NCBI GenBank assembly: GCA_001701105.1
Contig: DAAI01000031.1
Coordinates: 8,563 to 25,361, forward strand
Source: Bacteroidales bacterium GP1
GTDB taxonomy: Bacteria > Bacteroidota > Bacteroidia > Bacteroidales > Muribaculaceae
Direction of reading: 5' to 3'
DNA: 16,799 bases
The position numbers and the translations under genes were made by a program. This document shows positions 1 through 7,265 of this stretch, in pieces (the first letter of the stretch is position 1; every line of letters starts with the position of its first letter). Under the pieces are notes generated by a model, which did not search any database, was not told the origin of the DNA, and was given only the letters and a program-made list of their open reading frames with translations.

Positions 1-38
1 CCTGCTAACGCTGTCATTATTATTATCCTGCTTCTCAT
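1..38 (-). CDS. Probable start of a further exported protein (partial, runs off the left edge)
   Basis: On the minus strand an ATG lies 4 nt after the stop of the coiled-coil lipoprotein gene. It opens 12 codons (MRSRIIIMTALA) that continue to the window edge without a stop. The basic residues followed by a hydrophobic run look like the beginning of a signal peptide. The tight spacing matches the other junctions of this operon. With only 12 codons no function can be assigned, and chance cannot be excluded. Confidence 0.4.
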   Translation of the reverse strand, partial: MRSRIIIMTALA

Positions 39-42
39 CAAA

Positions 43-915
43 TCAGTTGATTTGGATCACACAATGCGTGCTCAGACTCCAGAATCGAGCCGGATCGCTG
101 ATTTCGATAGTCTTCGGGCCATCTTTCTCCCCTACTATCCGGTAGCTCCCTTCAGGCATATTAGTCCATATCTTGACATTCTTTCCTCCCGTAGGAATTG
201 ATTTCAGAGTACGCTTGTCGGCGGTTACGAAATAAGCTGCGTCAAATTGCCCTTTGAGCACCTTTGTGGAACCGAGGAATTTCTTCTCAAGCAGCCCACG
301 CTCTTTCAGTTCCTTGTTTGAACCGATAGCGTAGTATACTCTGTTGGCTTCATTGGCCTCCTGTGTAGCGGCATCGGCCTGAGCCTGCGCTTCCTCACGC
401 GCCTGAGTCTCATTGATAAGAGCCTCCTTTCCTTCGGCCACCTGAGTGTTGAGCGTATCAATCCGGGCATTCGCGCTGGCAAGCTGACGCTCAAGGTCGG
501 CTATCTTGGCATCCTGCTGCTCGATGTGTTGACGCAATTGCGCAATTGTCTTTGCTTGAACGCTGTTATCCTGACCGGAGCTTTTTACCTTGGCCTCCAT
601 TTCAGCAAGGAGAGCCTTGTTGGCAGCCAATCTTGCTTTAATCTGGCTCAGATTCTGACGAATCTCCGCACGGCGGTCGACACCTTCACCCGTGGCCATA
701 TTATAAAGCAACCCTTCCTGAGTATTGATTGAATCGAGACCGGTGTATATGTCTCCCATCAGGAGCATCAGGGAATCATTGAAATCGTTTGCCTGCTGAT
801 ACTGAGCCGTAAGGTCGGCTATTCTCAGCGAATCTTCTTCGAGTTTCTTCTGATTTCCCGCGCATGAGGTGAGCAATAATGCTCCCACGCCCATCAACAT
901 CAACAATTTTTTCAT
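43..915 (-). CDS. Coiled-coil lipoprotein, possibly of the Cbp1-like collagen-binding adhesin group
   Basis: This 290-residue protein begins with a lipoprotein signal peptide (MKKLLMLMGVGALLLTSC, with Cys18 as the expected lipidated residue), so it should be anchored in the envelope. Residues of about 20-190 are rich in Ala, Glu, Gln and Leu with heptad-like spacing and predict a long alpha-helical coiled coil. The last 95 or so residues form a compact domain with short beta-prone stretches (KFLGSTKVLKGQF, KNVKIWTNMPEGSY, FWSLSTHCVIQI). From memory, this order of lipobox, coiled coil and C-terminal domain resembles Bacteroidales proteins annotated as Cbp1-family collagen-binding adhesins, but that link is unverified. 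A structural role in the envelope is equally possible. The gene starts 3 nt after the rsmI stop and is probably co-transcribed with it. Confidence is high for a lipoprotein and modest for the family. Confidence 0.8.
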   Translation of the reverse strand: MKKLLMLMGVGALLLTSCAGNQKKLEEDSLRIADLTAQYQQANDFNDSLMLLMGDIYTGLDSINTQEGLLYNMATGEGVDRRAEIRQNLSQIKARLAANKALLAEMEAKVKSSGQDNSVQAKTIAQLRQHIEQQDAKIADLERQLASANARIDTLNTQVAEGKEALINETQAREEAQAQADAATQEANEANRVYYAIGSNKELKERGLLEKKFLGSTKVLKGQFDAAYFVTADKRTLKSIPTGGKNVKIWTNMPEGSYRIVGEKDGPKTIEISDPARFWSLSTHCVIQIN

Positions 916-918
916 AGC

Positions 919-1641
919 TTATAATGTTTTGGTATTATCAATACGTTCCGAGGTCTCCCCTTTGGGTCGGCCGCATCCGTCAATTATTATAACAATCTCG
1001 CCTTTAGCTTGGTTCTCGGTATAAAATCGAGCCAATTCGTCTAAAGTCATTCTTTTAATATCCTCATGCAGTTTTGAGATTTCACGGCAAACGGCCGCCG
1101 GACGACCTCCTCCGAAGGTCTCTGCCAATTGGCGCAATGTCCGGGCCAGGCGCAGAGGGCTTTCGTAAATAATCACTGTGCGGGGTTCGGCAGCCAATTC
1201 TGCAAGACGCGTGGCACGCCCCTTCTTTAACGGCAGGAATCCTTCAAAGCAGAATCTGTCGCATGGTAGGCCCGACGCGACAAGAGCCGGAACAAAGGCC
1301 GTGGCTCCCGGTAAGCATTCCACATCAACCCCCCTTTCACGACACTCTCGCGACAGCATGAACCCCGGATCGGATATTCCGGGAGTACCGGCATCCGAAA
1401 CGAGCGCCACCACTTTTCCGGCCTCTATTTCATCTACGATTCCTCCCACGGTCTTATGCTCATTATTCTTATGGTGAGCGCGGAGAGGGGTATGTATGTC
1501 GAAATGCTTCAGCAGCACGGAGGTGGTACGCGTGTCTTCTGCCAAGATAAGATCGGCCTCACGCAGCATTCTGATGCCCCGTAATGTCATATCCTCAAGA
1601 TTGCCTACCGGAGTGGGGACTATTATCAGCTTTCCCATCAT
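919..1641 (-). CDS. rsmI: 16S rRNA (cytidine1402-2'-O)-methyltransferase RsmI
   Basis: RsmI uses S-adenosylmethionine to methylate the ribose 2'-OH of C1402 in 16S rRNA, at the decoding centre of the 30S subunit. The 240 residues carry the family hallmarks in order: VPTPVGNLEDMTLR near the N-terminus, AEDTR at about 35, LVSDAGTPGISDPG at about 82-95, and LPGATAFVPALVASGLP at about 110-127. These belong to the tetrapyrrole-methylase fold. It is shorter than the E. coli enzyme (about 286 residues) and stops soon after the core strand GEIVIIIDG, so it lacks most of the extra C-terminal region. The start is one of two adjacent ATGs (1641 or 1638). The first forms an ATGA overlap with the stop of the small upstream gene, which suggests translational coupling. 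Recognition is by motif and I regard it as secure. Confidence 0.96.
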   Translation of the reverse strand: MMGKLIIVPTPVGNLEDMTLRGIRMLREADLILAEDTRTTSVLLKHFDIHTPLRAHHKNNEHKTVGGIVDEIEAGKVVALVSDAGTPGISDPGFMLSRECRERGVDVECLPGATAFVPALVASGLPCDRFCFEGFLPLKKGRATRLAELAAEPRTVIIYESPLRLARTLRQLAETFGGGRPAAVCREISKLHEDIKRMTLDELARFYTENQAKGEIVIIIDGCGRPKGETSERIDNTKTL

Positions 1642-1904
1642 TCTTTATCATCAGGGCTTTCCCGACGCAGCCGGAATAGATCGTTAATTGTAACCGGGGG
1701 CTGCACTTCTTCAGGAGCTTTTTCGACCGGGGCCTGAGGCTGCCGGGCCTGCGGCTTCACGCCTGTTATATTCTCCCATAATCCGCATATTTCTTCTATG
1801 CGGCCGTTGATAAGCGGGCGCAAAGTCTCGAATTTGTCTTCTCTTTTCGAAGCAAGCTCAAGCAGACCTTCCAGCTCGTATATTTTGTTAATCAGTTGTT
1901 CCAT
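1638..1904 (-). CDS. Small hypothetical protein between dacB and rsmI
   Basis: I do not recognise this family. From the preferred start (MEQLINKIYELEGLL...) it has 88 residues. The first 50 or so are amphipathic helix with many Leu, Glu and Lys. A Pro/Gln/Ala-rich linker follows (about residues 50-70), then a short charged tail (LFRLRRESPDDKE). No signal peptide or membrane segment is visible, so it should be cytoplasmic. A start at 1925 is also open, adding seven residues (MMITINL), but it would overlap the end of dacB by 17 bp. The start at 1904 leaves a 4-nt gap after the dacB stop and begins directly with the helix, so it is preferred. The stop overlaps the rsmI start as ATGA. The coupling implies a conserved partner of the cell-wall or ribosome genes beside it, but its job is unknown. 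Confidence 0.72.
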   Translation of the reverse strand: MEQLINKIYELEGLLELASKREDKFETLRPLINGRIEEICGLWENITGVKPQARQPQAPVEKAPEEVQPPVTINDLFRLRRESPDDKE

Positions 1905-1908
1905 AAGA

Positions 1909-3141
1909 TTAATTGTTATCATCATTCAGGAAAATCCTTTCCAACATCGATTTCACCCCTTCTCGGGCCGAAGCGCGATCCGCCATATCATTTATCATCA
2001 CCACAATGACATGGGTCGGCACATAATCATCATTCACTTTATAGCCGGCATAGCATTGAATTCCCCGCATCGACCCGGTCTTCATCGCCACATATCCTTC
2101 CAACGGAGTCCCAGCGAGAAAGCGTTTCAACGTGCCCTCTTGCCCGGCCAGGGGGAAGAAACTGGCATACCATGGATCGACCGACTTATCTTTAAGCACT
2201 CCGGCCAGAAAGCGTGCGGTAAGCCGGTTTTCACGGGATAGGCCGGACCCATCTTTAATAATGACACCATCAGTCTTCAATCCTTTGCGTTTCCAGTAAT
2301 CGCCTTCCAGCCTTGCTCCGGCGGCTATGGAGCCATCCTTGCCCGATTCAGCCGATAATGTTCGGAGCAATCCCTCGGCAAATTGATTGTCGCTCCGCAT
2401 CATGCAGCTCATCATGATTTCACTTAGAGGCTCCGACCTGTGGACTCCGAGCAGCATACGCCGCCCGTCGGCCATCGCTTCTTTCTGCATGCCAATTCCG
2501 GCCTTGGACATGGCAGCGGTCAGCCGTCGGCTGAACACTCCCGACGGATTGGCCACCGACTTATTGCCCGAGGCATTATCCTCAAAGTTAAAGCCATGAG
2601 TGCCTGTACCATAAGAATGAGGCAGGTCAGCCTGCATCCATCCGGGGTTAATGGCCGGCCCCTTGAATCTGCTTTCATCTATCTTAATATCGCCTCTTAT
2701 AGTGTGAATCCCTTCCGCCCTGAGGGCATCAACTATCTCTGTCACCAGGTCCTTGCTGCCGGGGGCATGAATGGTATTCAGTGAGGGATCACCGCTTGCC
2801 TCCACCAGAATATTGCCTTCCACTACTCCCTCGTCAATCTTGCCGGTGAGATAGACGCGGGTTTCATATTTCCAGTCTTTACCTAATTTTTCCAATAGGG
2901 AAGCTGTGGTGACACATTTCATCACCGACGCAGGGATAAGAGGCTTATCGGCATTCCATGCTCCTGCCTCTTTATCCGAGACAAGATCGATAATCATCAC
3001 GGCTACAGATTCCGGATTCACACACCCTCCGGTGGCAAAGGCCTTGACCGCGGCATCGGTCGATTCCGATGTCGCTGAAAAACCAATTACTGAAGCCCAC
3101 GCAACCAGAATGGCCGTTATTATTCCTTTTTTCATCAACAT
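1909..3141 (-). CDS. dacB: D-alanyl-D-alanine carboxypeptidase/endopeptidase, PBP4 (DacB, peptidase S13) type
   Basis: A periplasmic penicillin-binding protein of the low-molecular-mass class C. It trims terminal D-Ala from stem peptides or cuts cross-links in peptidoglycan. All three active-site motifs are present: S72-V-M-K75 (nucleophile and base), S250-D-N252, and K354-T-G356. The conserved DGSGLSR stretch lies at about 297-303. The N-terminus is a signal peptide (MLMKKGIITAILVAWASVIGFSA) with a cleavage-type end and no lipobox Cys. At 410 residues it is somewhat shorter than E. coli PBP4 (477), so the inserted domains after the SxxK motif are trimmed. Two ATGs are possible, 3141 and 3135 (MKKG). 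The second fits better with the promoter just upstream, which would put the transcript start close to 3141. It is the first gene of a minus-strand operon with the small protein and rsmI. Confidence 0.95.
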   Translation of the reverse strand: MLMKKGIITAILVAWASVIGFSATSESTDAAVKAFATGGCVNPESVAVMIIDLVSDKEAGAWNADKPLIPASVMKCVTTASLLEKLGKDWKYETRVYLTGKIDEGVVEGNILVEASGDPSLNTIHAPGSKDLVTEIVDALRAEGIHTIRGDIKIDESRFKGPAINPGWMQADLPHSYGTGTHGFNFEDNASGNKSVANPSGVFSRRLTAAMSKAGIGMQKEAMADGRRMLLGVHRSEPLSEIMMSCMMRSDNQFAEGLLRTLSAESGKDGSIAAGARLEGDYWKRKGLKTDGVIIKDGSGLSRENRLTARFLAGVLKDKSVDPWYASFFPLAGQEGTLKRFLAGTPLEGYVAMKTGSMRGIQCYAGYKVNDDYVPTHVIVVMINDMADRASAREGVKSMLERIFLNDDNN

Positions 3142-3147
3142 AATTTA

Positions 3148-3179
3148 CAAAATTAACTCTGTTTTCCCGTTTTCCCAAA
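3148..3179 (-). promoter_or_regulatory. Bacteroidetes-type promoter for the dacB operon
   Basis: On the minus strand there is a -33 box TTTG (3179-3176), a 20-nt spacer, and a perfect -7 box TAATTTTG (3155-3148) matching TAnnTTTG. The predicted transcript start is near 3141-3144, at or only a few bases before the dacB start codon. Confidence 0.6.
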
Positions 3180-3195
3180 ATTTTTATTAATTTTG
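3163..3195 (+). promoter_or_regulatory. Probable promoter for the AI-2E family/antiporter operon
   Basis: On the plus strand a perfect -7 box TAATTTTG lies at 3188-3195, with a weak -33 candidate TTTC at 3163-3166, 21 nt upstream. The transcript would start near 3200-3202 and have a leader of almost 90 nt before the ATG at 3290. It is divergent from the dacB promoter. The poor -33 match lowers confidence. Confidence 0.4.
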
Positions 3196-3206
3196 TTGTT
3201 CATAAA

Positions 3207-3236
3207 AAAGCCACAAGCATTTTTTTCTTTGGCTTT
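3207..3236 (+). other. Inverted repeat in the leader of the AI-2E family gene
   Basis: AAAGCCA at 3207-3213 is the reverse complement of TGGCTTT at 3230-3236. The 16-nt loop contains a run of seven T. In RNA this could form a weak 7-bp hairpin in the 5' leader downstream of the predicted transcript start. The AT-rich setting means chance is possible, and no role is claimed. Confidence 0.25.
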
Positions 3237-3289
3237 GCATTCAATGGACATCTTACCTTGGCCCGGAGCCTTGGTATTATTTATAAATT

Positions 3290-4375
3290 ATGCCGGAACG
3301 CCGACCATTCACATTCGACCGAACTGTCCGCATTTTTTTTACTATCGCCGGACTCATAGCCATCCTTTGGCTATTGGATAATCTTAAAGGAGTGCTGTTG
3401 CCATTTCTTGTGGCTTGCCTGATTGCCTATATGCTCGAACCCCTCGTGAAATGGAACATGAAATGGACGCACATGACATCGCGCTTCATTCCCGTTGTGC
3501 TCACATTGCTGGAATTCATTATAGTGATTGGAGGATTCACAATCCTGTTCGTTCCCTATCTCGCTTCGGAATGCACATCCATGGCAGAAATGATAAGAAA
3601 TTATGCCACGGCTAATTATCATATCCCCTTCATTTCGGATTCAATTCATAAAGTACTCCGTGAAAATATCGATTTTGAGGAGATTGCACGCCTATTTTCG
3701 CGCGATGAATGGGAATCTATAATAAAGACAGCAATATCATCGTCCTGGTCATTCCTGACATCCTCTTTCGCATTTATTGCGGGAGTTGTGTCTTGGCTTA
3801 TAGTGCTGCTTTATGTATTGTTCATAATGCTCGACTACGAAAGGCTGATGCTATCGTTCCGAATGCTTGTGCCGTATTCGCATCGTAAAAAGGTGTTTGC
3901 AATCGGCAATGACATAAAGATGGCAATGAATAAATATTTCCGCGGTCAGGCCTTGATAGCATTTCTTGTCGGAATTCTTTTCTCAATAGGCTTCATCATA
4001 ATCGGGCTCCCGATGGGAGTGGTGCTCGGGATGTTTATCGGTCTCCTTAACATGGTGCCATATCTTCAGTTGATATCGCTGCCGGTCACAGCGGTTCTAT
4101 GCATGGTATGGACTGCATCGACCGGAGGCTCGTTCTGGCTAATATTCTGGGAGGCCATGGCAGTTTATATCATCGTGCAATGTATCCAGGACTTATTTCT
4201 TACTCCGCGAATCATGGGGAAAGCCATGGGCCTCAATCCGGCAATCATCCTCCTTTCCCTATCCATATGGGGGGCACTTCTCGGCTTCATGGGGCTTATT
4301 ATCGCACTTCCCCTTACCACACTCCTCCTTTCTTATTATAATATGTATATCGTAAAAGGCAAGAACGATGAATGA
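3290..4375 (+). CDS. AI-2E (PerM/YdiK) family membrane transporter
   Basis: A 361-residue inner-membrane protein with about eight hydrophobic segments and the pattern of the AI-2E transporter family. A paired N-terminal hairpin (about residues 10-50, with LLPFLVACLIAYMLEPLVKW) and a third segment are followed by a soluble stretch (about 100-155). Next comes the characteristic middle region, where LYVLFIMLDYERL precedes the conserved KYFRGQALIAFLVGILFSIGF. The C-terminal half carries IGLLNMVPYLQLISLP and the helix QDLFLTPRIMGKAMGLNPAIILLSLSIWGALLGFMGLIIALP. Members have been linked to export of autoinducer-2 or, in other lineages, to Na+/H+ exchange. The family name therefore does not settle the substrate. 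The last 8 bp overlap the start of the Kef-type antiporter gene, so the two are almost certainly translated from one message and an ion-linked role is plausible here. Confidence 0.92.
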   Translation: MPERRPFTFDRTVRIFFTIAGLIAILWLLDNLKGVLLPFLVACLIAYMLEPLVKWNMKWTHMTSRFIPVVLTLLEFIIVIGGFTILFVPYLASECTSMAEMIRNYATANYHIPFISDSIHKVLRENIDFEEIARLFSRDEWESIIKTAISSSWSFLTSSFAFIAGVVSWLIVLLYVLFIMLDYERLMLSFRMLVPYSHRKKVFAIGNDIKMAMNKYFRGQALIAFLVGILFSIGFIIIGLPMGVVLGMFIGLLNMVPYLQLISLPVTAVLCMVWTASTGGSFWLIFWEAMAVYIIVQCIQDLFLTPRIMGKAMGLNPAIILLSLSIWGALLGFMGLIIALPLTTLLLSYYNMYIVKGKNDE

Positions 4376-6593
4376 CATATCAGTGGGTGTGAACGGTCTC
4401 ATTGCCGACCTTGCATGGATTCTTATCCTCGGGGCGGTAGTTACACTATTATTCAAGCGACTAAAGCAGCCCGTTGTGCTGGGATACATTCTTGCAGGCT
4501 TCCTGGCAAGCCCGAAATTTGTCTATCTTCCATCGATAATGAACGAGGAGAATATCAAATTCTGGGCCGACCTGGGCATTGTGGTGCTGATGTTCTCGAT
4601 AGGATTGGAATTTTCATTCAAGAAGATGATGAAGGCAGGATCTTCATCGATTCTCACGGCATTGATTATAATTACCGGCATGACCTTCGCAGGATATGGC
4701 GTCGGATATATACTTCATCTTAATTCCATCAACCGCATATTCCTCGGCGGCATGATTTCCATGTCGTCCACGACTATCATTATGAAAGCACTGTCCGACC
4801 TCGGCCTACGTCAGCGGCGTTTCGCCCAGCTTGTTCTTGCAGTGCTTATTATCGAGGACCTGTTTGCAGTATTGATGCTAGTATTGCTATCGTCGCTCGC
4901 CATGGGCGACGTACAAGGCTCCGAATTGCTGTTCTCAATCGGCAAATTAGTGTTTTTCCTTATCATATGGTTTCTTGTCGGAGTCTACATCTTTCCCACC
5001 TTCTTCACAAAGGCGAGATCCTACCTTAATGATGAGACATTGCTCATCACAGCCATGGGACTCTGCTTTATGATGGCGATATTCTCCGTGGCCTGCGGGT
5101 TCTCCCTTGAGCTCGGAGCATTTGTGATGGGTTCAATCCTGGCAGGCACCACTGCTGCTGAACGCATGGACAAGGTGATAGCACCGGTTAAGAATCTTTT
5201 CGGCTCTGTGTTTTTTATTTCTGTCGGCATGATGGTGGATCCGGAGGTGCTGGTCACTTATTGGTGGCAGATTCTGCTGCTGGCAGTGGTAGTGATTGCA
5301 GGCATGATCATATTCGGGTCGCTCGGAATGCTGGTGACGGGGCAGACCCTGCGCGTCGCCATAGAATCAGGCTTCACCCTTACGCAGATTGGTGAGTTCT
5401 CCTTCATTATCGCCTCGCTCGGTATGGGACTCGGGGTGCTCGACGGCACTCTTTATCCAATCATCGTAGCCGTATCGGTGGTGACAATTTTCACGACTCC
5501 TTATTTTATAAAGATGGCCGACCCCGCGGCTACTCTTGTGGAAAAGCATCTGCCAAAATCACTCAAGTTTTTAATCGACAGATATTCCAGTCAAACCTAT
5601 GACACGAATGAGACACGCCGGTTATGGCGCGCCATAATCTCAAGGTATCTTTGGAGGATAATACTTTATTCTGTGATTCTTTTGGCCGAAATACTTGTGG
5701 CGCGTTATTTCCTCTTCCCCTTTGCCGACAAAATTTGGCCTATATGGGGACATCTTATAGCCACATTGATTACCTTCGCAGCAATGTTACCCTTCCTGAT
5801 TGCGCTGAGTTTTTCATCAACCAAACCTGATGAGAAAATCAGCCTTCATCAGACGGCAGCCTTCTACGATGTGCCTTTGTTCGCCATGAAGATAATTCGT
5901 TATCTTATCACTCTATTTTTCATAGTCTATTTCATCACTTTTGCCTATTCTTCACTCACGGGATGGATTGTGGGAGCCGTATGCTTCCTGGTGATTCTCA
6001 TCTTCGCGTCGACCAAACTATCGAATCGATATCACATGATTGAATCAAAGTTTCTTAGGAATCTCAATCAGCGTGAAAACGTGCGCCTCGGGGTTGGTAA
6101 TAACCTTGTCGATGATATGCATCAGGCTTTTATTGAAATCGATAATTGCTGCCCGTTCGTAGGCGACCGATTGAGGGATACAGGGCTCCGTTCAGAGTTC
6201 GGAGTCTCCGTATCGTCCATCCAGCGCGGCGAGGACTATATGCCATTGCCGTCTCCCGATGCACGAATCTTCCCGGGAGATGTGCTGGGAGTTATCGGTA
6301 ACGACGAACAGTTGCGTCTCCTAAACCAAGCCCTCGAGGAAAGCACAAAGGCCTGCATGAGGATTGAAGTGAAACAGCAACCCGTGGAACTTTCTTCTAT
6401 CATGCTTACGGAAAATTCCCCAATTATCGGCAAGCATCTTGCAGATACCGATATTCTTCACGACTTCTATTCGATGATAGTGAAGATAAATCGTGATAAT
6501 GAATTCCTCCCCCCTTCTCCGTCTCTAATCCTGAATGCAGGAGATATTTTATGGGTTGTTGGCGACCCGCATTATTTTGATAAAATGAAATAA
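4368..6593 (+). CDS. Kef-type cation:proton antiporter (CPA2) with tandem C-terminal RCK_C/TrkA-C domains
   Basis: A 741-residue inner-membrane antiporter exchanging a monovalent cation (K+ or Na+) for H+. Residues of about 10-390 form the Na+/H+ exchanger domain with some 11-12 hydrophobic segments. Recognisable parts are LKQPVVLGYILAGFLASP (about 32-49), LGIVVLMFSIGLEFS (about 69-83), and the ion-site pair E163-D164 in LIIEDLFAVLML. About four further hydrophobic segments lie at roughly 428-548, beyond the usual exchanger core. The C-terminus has two similar cytosolic repeats at about 580-660 and 665-741, each with a P-[FI]-[VI]-G-[DK]-x-L motif and a GD-[VI]-L-x-V-[IV]-G ending, typical of RCK_C ligand-binding domains. 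No nucleotide-binding RCK_N (Rossmann GxGxxG) precedes them. The start codon lies inside the end of the upstream gene (8-bp overlap). The exact ion cannot be read from the sequence. Confidence 0.93.
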   Translation: MNDISVGVNGLIADLAWILILGAVVTLLFKRLKQPVVLGYILAGFLASPKFVYLPSIMNEENIKFWADLGIVVLMFSIGLEFSFKKMMKAGSSSILTALIIITGMTFAGYGVGYILHLNSINRIFLGGMISMSSTTIIMKALSDLGLRQRRFAQLVLAVLIIEDLFAVLMLVLLSSLAMGDVQGSELLFSIGKLVFFLIIWFLVGVYIFPTFFTKARSYLNDETLLITAMGLCFMMAIFSVACGFSLELGAFVMGSILAGTTAAERMDKVIAPVKNLFGSVFFISVGMMVDPEVLVTYWWQILLLAVVVIAGMIIFGSLGMLVTGQTLRVAIESGFTLTQIGEFSFIIASLGMGLGVLDGTLYPIIVAVSVVTIFTTPYFIKMADPAATLVEKHLPKSLKFLIDRYSSQTYDTNETRRLWRAIISRYLWRIILYSVILLAEILVARYFLFPFADKIWPIWGHLIATLITFAAMLPFLIALSFSSTKPDEKISLHQTAAFYDVPLFAMKIIRYLITLFFIVYFITFAYSSLTGWIVGAVCFLVILIFASTKLSNRYHMIESKFLRNLNQRENVRLGVGNNLVDDMHQAFIEIDNCCPFVGDRLRDTGLRSEFGVSVSSIQRGEDYMPLPSPDARIFPGDVLGVIGNDEQLRLLNQALEESTKACMRIEVKQQPVELSSIMLTENSPIIGKHLADTDILHDFYSMIVKINRDNEFLPPSPSLILNAGDILWVVGDPHYFDKMK

Positions 6594-6598
6594 AATCG

Positions 6599-7240
6599 AT
6601 GATAAGAACAAGATTCTATTTACTTATCGCCGTTCTGATAGGCGGAATTATTAATACCGGATGCACTTCCAAAAATAAGCAGAAAATGGCCGACAGCGAT
6701 ACCTGCATGATGCCAGAACCTATCGCGGCCGTCGACACAGTGATGGAGGAATATCCAATGCTATCGGCAGAAGGTATTTCTTTCCGCAATGATCGTATTC
6801 TCATAGGGCAATCGTTGGATTCCCTGCCAGCAGCAATTCCGGGTCTCTACGACAGGCTTCGCCGCGACGCCACCCCGGAGGCAGAGGAGGTATTGGCCTC
6901 GTTAGGCTCGGAATCGATGTTTACAATCTATTCGCTCGATTCCGGCCTTGTGGACGTAATAATGTTGATATCGCCAGACATCAAGGCGCAAGGTGGCTTT
7001 TATATCGGAATGCCATTCCGGGATTTCATTAAGACAAAAGGGATCACCACCGAATGGGCTTCGCTCGAAGACGAGGGTCAATGGTACTGGCGTGCCGACG
7101 GACTATGGATTCTTCCACGGATAGAGGCTGAAGATACAAAATTAAGTTCCATGCTTATGGATCATAGAATGCCTCCGCAGGGAGCAGAAATTCCAGCCGA
7201 CGCAGTAATAGAATTCATTTCCACCGGCCTCCCCTTCTGA
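6599..7240 (+). CDS. Hypothetical lipoprotein
   Basis: I do not recognise the family. The 213-residue product begins with a basic, hydrophobic signal peptide ending in INTGC, with Cys22 as the likely lipidation site, so it is expected in the envelope. The mature part has no membrane segment. It shows short Gly-containing repeats of similar wording (RILIGQSLDSLPAAIPGLYD at about 61-80 and FYIGMPFRDFIKTKGI at about 134-149). These suggest a small two-repeat alpha/beta domain. A tryptophan-rich stretch (EWASLEDEGQWYWRADGLWI) follows. The gene starts 5 nt after the antiporter stop and is surely part of the same operon. A role connected with the antiporter is inference from position only. Confidence 0.85.
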   Translation: MIRTRFYLLIAVLIGGIINTGCTSKNKQKMADSDTCMMPEPIAAVDTVMEEYPMLSAEGISFRNDRILIGQSLDSLPAAIPGLYDRLRRDATPEAEEVLASLGSESMFTIYSLDSGLVDVIMLISPDIKAQGGFYIGMPFRDFIKTKGITTEWASLEDEGQWYWRADGLWILPRIEAEDTKLSSMLMDHRMPPQGAEIPADAVIEFISTGLPF

Positions 7241-7265
7241 TCTGAACATGTAGCATAGTTTCCTA

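Noticed and set aside
3234..3261. Second possible promoter (TTTG at 3234 and TACCTTGG at 3254) before the AI-2E family gene
   Set aside because: The -7 box has a mismatch in the TTTG part and the spacer is only 16 nt. The TAATTTTG at 3188-3195 is a better match.
3193..3381. Plus-strand open frame of 62 codons in the dacB/AI-2E intergenic region
   Set aside because: It overlaps the first 90 bases of the AI-2E family gene in another frame, shows no recognisable domain, and its left part covers the leader with poly-T tracts. It is best explained by chance.
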